This document shows, piece by piece, positions 26,699 through 32,892 of a stretch of DNA of 32,892 bases (positions within the stretch are counted from its first letter, which is position 1; the number at the start of each line of letters is the position of its first letter). The DNA lies in assembly GCA_029975765.1 (NCBI GenBank), contig JARKOK010000025.1, positions 1 through 32,892 on the forward strand, given 5' to 3'. This DNA comes from Aggregatilineales bacterium. GTDB taxonomy: Bacteria; Chloroflexota; Anaerolineae; Aggregatilineales; Phototrophicaceae. The notes beneath the pieces were generated by a model. It searched no databases. It worked only from the letters and a program-made list of their open reading frames with translations, and was not told the origin of the DNA. Position numbers and translations under genes: made by a program.

Positions 26699-27229
26699 TC
26701 AATAGAATTCCAGCGTATAGGTCACGTAGGCTGGTTTTTCCAGTTCGATAACCTGCTCGATCAACCCCCGGTGGGCTTTCGTTGTTTGCGGGGCGCGCAC
26801 ATGCAGGTGGAAAGGGCGCGGCACACCATCTTCGCCCGGCACCTGTTCATCAATCTCAAAACCAAGCGTGCCGGTGGCAGTTTCCAGAAAGCGCAGCAAA
26901 CCTTTACGAGTACCGCGCCACCGGGAAATAAAAGCGGCGGCGGCGACGAGTTCTCGCAGTTGGCCGATTCCGGTTGGAAACGTGGCGGCGTTCGGCTCCT
27001 CCGTTACCCCGACGAGCAGGGTTTCCAGATCAACCCAACCGGCGAGATACGGCACGAAGGCATCCGGTGTGCGATACGGATCGAAGTAACGTTCGAGATT
27101 CTCCAGCACTGCTTCGGAGGGCGCGTGCAGGGTTTCCATCGCATTCAGCAGTGCCGCCAGCAGACCACCCGGACGGATCGTTTGCTGGAAAATGCCAGGC
27201 AGCAGGCGTTCGATTTCAGTTCGCTTCAT
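26699..27229 (-). CDS. contractile injection system tail protein I-like baseplate protein
   Basis: The protein has 176 residues. It matches the phage tail protein I-like family found in extracellular contractile injection systems (Afp12-type position). Conserved features include LERYFDPYRTPDAFVPYLAGWVD-type sequence (DP, then TP, then the aromatic-rich LAGWVDL), SRWRGTRKGLLRFLE, and a C-terminal strand YVTYTLEFY. The family links baseplate wedge arms. I start at the ATG at 27229, which overlaps the stop of the J-like gene by 14 nt, implying coupled translation. The protein is shorter than many relatives, which carry extra C-terminal parts. Confidence 0.8.
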   Translation of the reverse strand: MKRTEIERLLPGIFQQTIRPGGLLAALLNAMETLHAPSEAVLENLERYFDPYRTPDAFVPYLAGWVDLETLLVGVTEEPNAATFPTGIGQLRELVAAAAFISRWRGTRKGLLRFLETATGTLGFEIDEQVPGEDGVPRPFHLHVRAPQTTKAHRGLIEQVIELEKPAYVTYTLEFY

Positions 27230-29783
27230 CTTCCGGCACCACCTCGATCTCAGGCGCGTCACAGACGAATAACCAGGTCTGCGGCAGCGTCACCCGTTCA
27301 ACAAACTCGCGCTGCGACACAGACAGGTAATTCACACCCTGGTCGGCGCTGCGATAAATGCCGGCGATACCGCCAGCCATCAGCAGGCGCGCCTGCGGGT
27401 CGGCGGCGACGGTATCCACGATGTGAAACCGTCCGGCATCACGCAGCGGCAGGCCGCAGTTGATGTCCGGCATCTGCCATTCGGGGGTGCTGGCGCTGGA
27501 GTCCAGGCGCAGCACGCCGCCCCGGTGAGATGCCGCAAATACCCACGAGCCATGAAACGCGAGTCCCCGGCAGCTACCGCCTTTCCAGCCCCGGCTGACC
27601 GGCTGAAACTTCAGCGGGTCGTCCTCCGCGCCGCGCAGTTCCCACCGGAAACTACCTTTGCCATCTTCGCCGCCAGTGGCCGCCGCCCCCGCCCACAGAA
27701 ACGAGCGCGTGCCGATGACCTGTACGGCCAGTTCACGGATGTCTTCTCCGCGCAGGCCAATGTCGCGGAATGATTTCGTCATGCCGCCATCACTGGACAG
27801 GAACACGCCGCTTGACTTCTGCGCGGCAACGGCGACATTAACGCCCGCCGCGCCGTAGGTTGACGCCGCGACAGCATAGAAACCTAAATCCTGATCATCG
27901 GCTTTGACCACAATCTGATTCAGGCCGCCGCCCGGCGCGACGATTAACTCAAACAGGCCAACATCCGAGGCCAGCAGCAGCACCGGTTGAGTCTTGCGCG
28001 GCACCCAGGCAATGTCGCGCACGACAAAACCAAGTGTGTACGGGGTGAACTCCCAGGTTTCCCCGCAGTTTTCCGAGACATATATCCTTGACTCGGTGCC
28101 GCTGGGCAGGCTGGTGGCAACCGCCAGAAAGCCCGGACGATCCGGGTGGGACTGCACAACATCAATCACTTCGTCAGGAAATTCATTGACGGACTCAAAA
28201 CTCTCACCGTCGTTCAGCGACCGGAACAAGGTGCTGCCCGAACCGGCGTACCATGTCTGCGGCTGCGAGTAGTCCGCTATGATCGTTCGAACGGCGGTGT
28301 CGGGCACTTCGCTGACCAGCAGCCGCACTTTGTCAACCCAGCGCACACTCGGTTCGGCCAGGGCAATATCATAAACATGGGAAGCGCGCAGCGCCTGACC
28401 GAACGGCCACCCGCTGCGGCTGTAGCGCGTGGGCAGGGGACTGATCGTCTGGTACAGGCGCTCGACAACCCGCTGCCGTACCGCTGCGCGGTCTTCCTCT
28501 CGCCGCACGACGATGCGCGCAGTGACTTTTACCGTTTTGTAACGCGCCCAGTTGACCAGACAGGTGGTGCCCAGCGGCCGGCGTTCGTCCAGCGCGGCCT
28601 GAATTTGCGCGCGGGCTTCTTCGGTTTCCCGCAGTTGCAGGGCATCTGCCGTCACCTGGCTGCCGCGCTGGTCTTCTGGCAGGAAGGGTACCAGCAGCAC
28701 CTCGACCGTGCCGGGCGCGGCATACGTCCACAGCGCGGCGCGGGTGAAGGCTTTGGCACGGGCGACCGCGCGCGAGCTGTACAGCGCGATCAGCTCGAAA
28801 TCCTGGGCGGTCACGGCGCGTTGTAACGAGTGGAGTTCCTGCGGGCCGCGCAGCAGGGCGTTCTCCAATGATTCTGCCGCCCGGCCACCGGTGGCCGCGC
28901 CGGGATTCGTCACCTGCACGCCCGCGATGGGTTCTTTGAGGACGGTAAGCGTTTCCGGTGCGACGTTGCCTTCCGGTCCGCCGCCGCGTTTATACCATAC
29001 GCGGATTTCGCGGCCACTGGCCGGAATCGCGGCGAGCGCCTGCGGCACGTCTTCGAGCGTGGTATCCGGGTTCTGCATCCGGGCTGCCGGGGCAAAGGTG
29101 ATGATGCCGTCCATACGGTCAACGACATACACAAATGGATCCGGACCGAGGTTCGTAAAATTATCCACTTCACGCCAGATGCGGAATGGACGGCCATCGT
29201 ACTGGATGGCCGGGGCGCGTTCATCCAGTTCATCCGGGATAGCTTCGACCGCGACGGTTAAGTCCAGTTCGGCGACAATCGGCGGGCGGCGCACTCTGAG
29301 TGACAGCCCCGGTAAACCCGTACCCCTGCCGACCAGTTCGGCTTCAATCCAGTCCACGTGATGCGCCAGCACGTCCACAAAAGTTTCGCCGGGAGCGATG
29401 GTAGCATCTTCGGCGGTAATGAACATCGGCGGCTCGGCCTTGCTGTCGGTGCGGTTGAGCGTAACCCGCCGCCCGCGCGGGATGGAAACGGCACGTGTGC
29501 CGGCGCGGGCGCGGCTGAATCGCAGCGTGACGCTGGCCGCCGCCGGGGGGTAAACCTTGACGCCCAGCAGCCGCAGAAAGGCGATATAGGCTTTGTCCGG
29601 CAGGCGGTTAAGGCGGTAGATCATGGTTTCGGTGAGATACGCGAACAGCTCCAGCAGAACTATGCCGGGGTCGCTTTCGTTCAGGTCAGTCCAGTCCACG
29701 CCGGAACGGATGACCTCGCGGCGTGCTTCGTCTACCAGTTGGTCAAAACTGCGGTCATCGAGGTTGGGCAGCGGCAGCGGCAT
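27216..29783 (-). CDS. J-like baseplate protein fused to a C-terminal Asp-box beta-propeller
   Basis: The protein has 855 residues. The first 500 or so match the baseplate assembly protein J family of contractile injection systems (Afp11-type): VDWTDLNESDPGIVLLELFAY near residue 30-50 and KAYIAFLRLLGVKVYPPAAA are typical. Residues about 505-835 are not part of the usual J protein. They contain Asp-box/BNR motifs (RSLNDGESF, VSENCGETW, LSSDGGMTKSF, RSADQGVNY) typical of sialidase, sortilin or YCF48 propellers. The J part forms the wedge ring around the spike; the propeller would project from the baseplate, possibly as a cage or target-binding part (inference). The start ATG shares one base with the stop of the gp25-like gene. 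Confidence 0.87.
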   Translation of the reverse strand: MPLPLPNLDDRSFDQLVDEARREVIRSGVDWTDLNESDPGIVLLELFAYLTETMIYRLNRLPDKAYIAFLRLLGVKVYPPAAASVTLRFSRARAGTRAVSIPRGRRVTLNRTDSKAEPPMFITAEDATIAPGETFVDVLAHHVDWIEAELVGRGTGLPGLSLRVRRPPIVAELDLTVAVEAIPDELDERAPAIQYDGRPFRIWREVDNFTNLGPDPFVYVVDRMDGIITFAPAARMQNPDTTLEDVPQALAAIPASGREIRVWYKRGGGPEGNVAPETLTVLKEPIAGVQVTNPGAATGGRAAESLENALLRGPQELHSLQRAVTAQDFELIALYSSRAVARAKAFTRAALWTYAAPGTVEVLLVPFLPEDQRGSQVTADALQLRETEEARAQIQAALDERRPLGTTCLVNWARYKTVKVTARIVVRREEDRAAVRQRVVERLYQTISPLPTRYSRSGWPFGQALRASHVYDIALAEPSVRWVDKVRLLVSEVPDTAVRTIIADYSQPQTWYAGSGSTLFRSLNDGESFESVNEFPDEVIDVVQSHPDRPGFLAVATSLPSGTESRIYVSENCGETWEFTPYTLGFVVRDIAWVPRKTQPVLLLASDVGLFELIVAPGGGLNQIVVKADDQDLGFYAVAASTYGAAGVNVAVAAQKSSGVFLSSDGGMTKSFRDIGLRGEDIRELAVQVIGTRSFLWAGAAATGGEDGKGSFRWELRGAEDDPLKFQPVSRGWKGGSCRGLAFHGSWVFAASHRGGVLRLDSSASTPEWQMPDINCGLPLRDAGRFHIVDTVAADPQARLLMAGGIAGIYRSADQGVNYLSVSQREFVERVTLPQTWLFVCDAPEIEVVPEDEAN

Positions 29784-30217
29784 CAGCTTGTCCCTCCTGC
29801 TAAGTTGAGCGACAGGCGCAGCGAGTCCACCCGCTGCGTCACCCGGACGCGGTAGTCCAGAAAAATATCCAGCCGTCCGGGGTCAGTCTCGTTTGCCTGG
29901 GCATCCAGGCGGATAATTTCGATACGCGGTTCCCACTGCTCCAACGCCCGGCGGACATAATAAATTGCTAAACCGGCGGTCGTGTCGTCCGCTGGCATAA
30001 ACATCAGTTGATGAATCTGGCAGCCATAACGCGGGCGCATGATACGTTCGCCGGGTTCGGTGGACAGCAGCAGTAAAATTGCCTGTCGCACCGAATCACT
30101 GTCCTGCACCATCTCCACCCCGCCGCGCGGATTGAGCGCCAGCCCGGCGAAATCCGGCGGGGCATCCAACTGCGGGTAGATGAAACGCCAGGCGCGGTAA
30201 CGCGGTGCGTTTGCCAT
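29783..30217 (-). CDS. gp25-like baseplate wedge protein
   Basis: The protein has 144 residues. It matches the GPW/gp25 family (Afp9-type). The core LLLLSTEPGERIMRPRYGC (about 47-66) is the family signature. Despite the old name, these proteins are structural; they connect sheath and baseplate wedges. Its position between the PAAR-like and J-like genes fits the known order of such clusters. Start and stop each share one base with the neighbouring genes, so it is translated as part of a chain. Confidence 0.85.
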   Translation of the reverse strand: MANAPRYRAWRFIYPQLDAPPDFAGLALNPRGGVEMVQDSDSVRQAILLLLSTEPGERIMRPRYGCQIHQLMFMPADDTTAGLAIYYVRRALEQWEPRIEIIRLDAQANETDPGRLDIFLDYRVRVTQRVDSLRLSLNLAGGTS

Positions 30218-30558
30218 TAACCCACCTCCGTCACAAACATCTGGCCGGGATGGTTAACTTTGTAGTGGATCAAACCGGGCGGTGTGCCGTCGGTGAAGCC
30301 GGTGACGGTATCGAGGCAGATGCGCCGGCCTTCAATCCGAATGAAATCGGAATAACCCACCTGCACGCGCAGTGTGGTCAAACACGGTTTGATGGTGACC
30401 CCGTAGTTGGGACAGCCGCCAATCGAACGGCCTTCCGGGTCAATTTCGACCAGCACTTTACGCCGCTGAATCGTGACGAGACTCTGCGTCGGGTTATTCT
30501 TGACGATACCCAGTTCGTGTTCACAGACCACCAGTGCATCTTCAGTGAGTACCTTCAT
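30217..30558 (-). CDS. PAAR-like spike tip protein
   Basis: The protein has 113 residues. It fits the small PAAR-like proteins found between the VgrG-like and baseplate genes in contractile injection systems (Afp10-type position). Features are an N-terminal VVCEHELG (C12, H14), the motif GCPNYGVTIKPC (C49, C59) and the closing CLDTVTGFTDGTPPG (C81). Conserved Cys/His residues suggest metal binding at the tip, as in PAAR proteins; a three-fold cone cannot be proven by eye. The start shares one base with the VgrG stop. Confidence 0.65.
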   Translation of the reverse strand: MKVLTEDALVVCEHELGIVKNNPTQSLVTIQRRKVLVEIDPEGRSIGGCPNYGVTIKPCLTTLRVQVGYSDFIRIEGRRICLDTVTGFTDGTPPGLIHYKVNHPGQMFVTEVG

Positions 30559-32075
30559 CAGCCCCTCTCAAAATTAATCGCCTGACCACGAACAGTAATG
30601 GTGCGACCGGGCGCTTCGATGTCCAGATCGGTTGCCGCATGAACGCGGACTTTCTGCGGCGCGAGTTCAACATAACTGCCATCCTGATTTTCGATACGAA
30701 TCACATGATGGGTATCATCCAGCCGGATACGCTGGCCGCCAGGGGTGAGCAGCGTGTAGCGCCGTACCGCTCCGCTTTCAATGCCGACATCCGGCGGGCC
30801 GTTCACACCGTACAGGCTGCCGATAATCACGCCCTGGCCGGGGTCATCGTCGGCAAACAGCACCAGCACCATGTCGTCCACGTCTGGTTGGGCCATCAGA
30901 CCTTTGCCCGCGCCCGCGCCGACGGAGAGCAGGCTCATCCATCCGGTTTCAACATTGCCATAGGTGGGCAGCGAGACTCGCACGCGCCCGACGTTCTCCG
31001 GGTCGTCTATCTGCGTGACAATGCCCAGCGCCGCCGTTGGCGGGCGGGGTGGGGTGATGGGCGGCGGCGCGGTCGAAAATTCTGAAATGAAGCCGGTGCG
31101 TTTGCTGACCTGGTGCGTCACGGATGTCAGCACGTAGCGCCCGGTGATGGTGGGGGCGAGATTAAATACCTGTACCGGCGCGCCGGGGCGCAGACGTGGG
31201 TCACCTTCGGCCACGCCCCACAGCACCACCTCGCGGGCGACACGGGCATCCAGTTCCGCCTGGGCGAAGGCCTCGGCATGGGTGTCGTCCTGCGTAACCT
31301 CATTGACCAGATCGCGCGTACCAGCGCCGCCGACCCGTTCCGGCGGTGCATCGGCCATGACGCTGCGCCCGACACGCGCGCCGGACACCTGCGCGGTATG
31401 CATTTCCACACGCAGCGGATTCCAGCCGGCGGCGGCGACCGACCGCACGGCAGGATCGGCGTTGATGTCCACTCGCGCCTCGAACAGCGACTCGCCCAGA
31501 ATCAGAGGGATTTCATCGCCGATCCCTTCGAGCGTAAGCAGGTGGAGAATGTTTTCCCGCAGTGTCAGATACAGGCCGCAGCGTTCCGCCAGTCCAACCA
31601 GCAGCTCCATATCAGACTGCCGGTGCTGGATGAGCCGCTGCCAGATCGGGCCAACCTCGGCGGCTTCGACGGTCAGGCCGAGGTCATTCACCAGATCGCG
31701 GGCCAGATCAAACGGCGTGACCTGGATATGCGCCCGCACCGTCTGCCGCTTCCGCAGGCGGTGCAGCAGGTCGTAACCGCGCACGCGCAGTTCGCGCCCA
31801 TTAGACGTGCCATAAACATATTCGGTGCCGGTGACTTCGCCCACAAACAGCGGGGTGGGGTGTCCGCTGACTAACACCCGGAAAGCCGTACCGAGGTCAA
31901 GCATGGAGGTAATGCGCGCCGGGTCGGGCGCATCATAAAAGACCAGTTCACACAAGGCAGGCAGCGAGAGGCGCTGCTGCACGCGCACTTCGCTTAAGGC
32001 GAAGGTGTCCCCGGCGGAGAGCGCACTGCCGCCGGTTTCAATCGTAATCGTCGGTAAGGCGAAAACGCGGTTCAT
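30558..32075 (-). CDS. VgrG-like central spike protein
   Basis: The protein has 505 residues. Residues about 1-340 match the phage late control D/gp27-like barrels (for example RVRGYDLLHRLRKRQTVRAH and the central ERCGLYLTLREN). Residues about 355-440 match the gp5 OB domain (LGIVTQIDDPENVGRVRV, QPDVDDMVLVLFADDDPGQG, IIGSLYG). Residues about 445-505 form a short beta-helix-like needle (GGQRIRLDDTHHVIRIENQDGS). There is no extra effector domain. The protein forms the trimeric spike that breaks the target membrane. ATG overlaps the LysM gene stop by 4 nt. Confidence 0.9.
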   Translation of the reverse strand: MNRVFALPTITIETGGSALSAGDTFALSEVRVQQRLSLPALCELVFYDAPDPARITSMLDLGTAFRVLVSGHPTPLFVGEVTGTEYVYGTSNGRELRVRGYDLLHRLRKRQTVRAHIQVTPFDLARDLVNDLGLTVEAAEVGPIWQRLIQHRQSDMELLVGLAERCGLYLTLRENILHLLTLEGIGDEIPLILGESLFEARVDINADPAVRSVAAAGWNPLRVEMHTAQVSGARVGRSVMADAPPERVGGAGTRDLVNEVTQDDTHAEAFAQAELDARVAREVVLWGVAEGDPRLRPGAPVQVFNLAPTITGRYVLTSVTHQVSKRTGFISEFSTAPPPITPPRPPTAALGIVTQIDDPENVGRVRVSLPTYGNVETGWMSLLSVGAGAGKGLMAQPDVDDMVLVLFADDDPGQGVIIGSLYGVNGPPDVGIESGAVRRYTLLTPGGQRIRLDDTHHVIRIENQDGSYVELAPQKVRVHAATDLDIEAPGRTITVRGQAINFERG

Positions 32076-32800
32076 GCCAGCGGCCCCAGTCCTTGCAGGC
32101 GCGGCAGCCGCAGTACCGTGCCGGGGGGAATATCGTTCGGGTCAGCGAGTCCGTTGAAAGCGGCGATCAACCGCCAGAAGGAGGGATTGCCATAATGCCG
32201 GAAGGCGATTTCGTCCAGCCGTTCACCGGCGATGTATTCGTAAACGGGGATGTCTTCGTCCGAAGGTTCGATATTTTCCAGTGTCTCGACGGGCACGGCT
32301 TCCAGATCGTAGTCCGGCACGGCGGTGGGCTGCTGGGCCACCGCTTCGCTGACCCGCAGCAGCCGCATTCGCAGCCATGAGCGTTGGGCCGCGCCCGATG
32401 TGGTGAAACGCTCCAGCCGTTCGGATACGGCTGTCACCACACCGGGAATATTCCACGATTTGCCCCAGACAAAACGCACGATGCGCGGCTGGCGGTAGCC
32501 ATCTATATTGGTGGCGTTTTCCGCCAGATTCCAGAAAATGCCGGTCAGATCGCGCACGTCTTCAGTTGTGACGGAGGATCCGGCCAGCCAGATATCAAAC
32601 AGCAGATCGAGTTCAAGCTCGGTTTTCCCGCCGCCGGTGTAGAACACCGGATCATCACTGAGGCCGAGACCGGTGATATGGCCGCCCGCCAGCGGGCGCG
32701 GCTGCACGCCGGCAGTACGGCGCAGCACCAGACTTTCCGGGTTGAGCATACAGCCGATGCGCTGGTTGGTTTCCTCAATTAAGAAAGAGGCTCGCTCCAT
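32072..32800 (-). CDS. LysM-containing baseplate hub protein
   Basis: The protein has 242 residues. The C-terminus is a LysM motif (EYIAGERLDEIAFRHYGNP, then FNGLADPNDIPPGTVLRLP). The first 180 residues form a beta-rich domain typical of the Afp7-type gene placed before VgrG. It joins the inner tube to the spike. I start at the ATG at 32800 with AGGA about 7 nt upstream; a GTG at 32839 is less likely. The gene ends in a 4-nt overlap with the VgrG-like gene. It is the first complete gene of this operon in the window. Confidence 0.85.
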   Translation of the reverse strand: MERASFLIEETNQRIGCMLNPESLVLRRTAGVQPRPLAGGHITGLGLSDDPVFYTGGGKTELELDLLFDIWLAGSSVTTEDVRDLTGIFWNLAENATNIDGYRQPRIVRFVWGKSWNIPGVVTAVSERLERFTTSGAAQRSWLRMRLLRVSEAVAQQPTAVPDYDLEAVPVETLENIEPSDEDIPVYEYIAGERLDEIAFRHYGNPSFWRLIAAFNGLADPNDIPPGTVLRLPRLQGLGPLA

Positions 32801-32892
32801 GCCAATCCTCGCTGTTCTCGATCCAGGCGGTCGCGCCACTTCCAGGCGCGGCTGATAACACTTTCGTCCGTTTCAGGGCTGCCGGCTGATTC
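32779..32892 (-). CDS. possible C-terminal end of the preceding injection-system gene
   Basis: A reading frame open from the right edge encodes 37 residues, ending RAWKWRDRLDREQRGLAWSEPLS, and overlaps the LysM gene start by 22 nt. The overlap fits the coupled style of this operon. A second frame is also open to a nearby stop (ending GASLFLN), so the choice is uncertain. Confidence 0.3.
   Translation of the reverse strand, partial: ESAGSPETDESVISRAWKWRDRLDREQRGLAWSEPLS

Noticed and set aside
26674-26702. Possible promoter (TTGAGA, 17-nt spacer, TTATTT on the minus strand) before the small membrane protein
   Set aside because: The -10 matches only two of six positions.

Overview
The window is a GC-rich bacterial stretch, densely coded on both strands, with no rRNA, tRNA, CRISPR array or transposase that I can see. 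The mix of genes fits a Chloroflexota (Anaerolineae-like) genome: a cytosolic Ser/Thr kinase fused to an ATPase and TPRs, SBBP and other beta-propeller surface proteins, exported multiheme cytochromes with a lipobox or signal anchor, a PadR-linked ABC exporter, and a phage-tail-like contractile injection system. This assignment is inferred from gene content only; no phylogenetic marker gene is present.

Layout. 1-1956 (+): 3' part of an SBBP-repeat surface protein. 1980-2837 (-): metallo-beta-lactamase-fold hydrolase. 2912-6418 (+): kinase-ATPase-TPR signalling protein. 6481-13497 (-): redox block of four exported proteins (in transcription order DUF362 Tat protein, pentaheme cytochrome, YVTN propeller-dihaem peroxidase lipoprotein, FG-GAP propeller-cytochrome c). 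13703-17215 (+): very large GH13 alpha-amylase-family protein. 17271-17954 (-): GntR/FCD regulator. 18162-22132 (+): PadR regulator, ABC ATPase and FtsX-type permease, with a near-consensus promoter overlaid by a 13-bp-arm palindrome and a strong terminator at the end. 22299-23087 (+): multi-spanning membrane protein. 23067-26639 (-): four membrane-associated proteins, two of which share an N-terminal beta-sandwich domain. 26699 to the right edge (-): the spike and baseplate section of a contractile injection system.

How the genes work together. The right-hand block contains, in transcription order, a LysM baseplate-hub protein, a VgrG-like spike, a PAAR-like tip, a gp25-like wedge, a J-like baseplate protein and a tail-protein-I-like protein, all with start-stop overlaps of 1 to 14 nt. 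Sheath, tube, tail ATPase and terminator genes must lie beyond the right edge if the system is complete. Its J-like protein carries an unusual C-terminal Asp-box beta-propeller of about 330 residues. The membrane proteins just downstream are candidates for anchoring or receiving the particle (inference). The redox block looks like an exported electron-transfer or peroxide-handling module. The PadR-ABC block looks like a ligand-inducible export or membrane-maintenance operon.

The strongest leads are the propeller-fused baseplate protein, the paired membrane proteins with a shared cytoplasmic-type domain next to the injection system, the CxCH heme site in the peroxidase, and the PadR protein with a proline hinge and AT-hook-like tail facing an A/T-tract-flanked operator. 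No intergenic stretch exceeds 300 bases.
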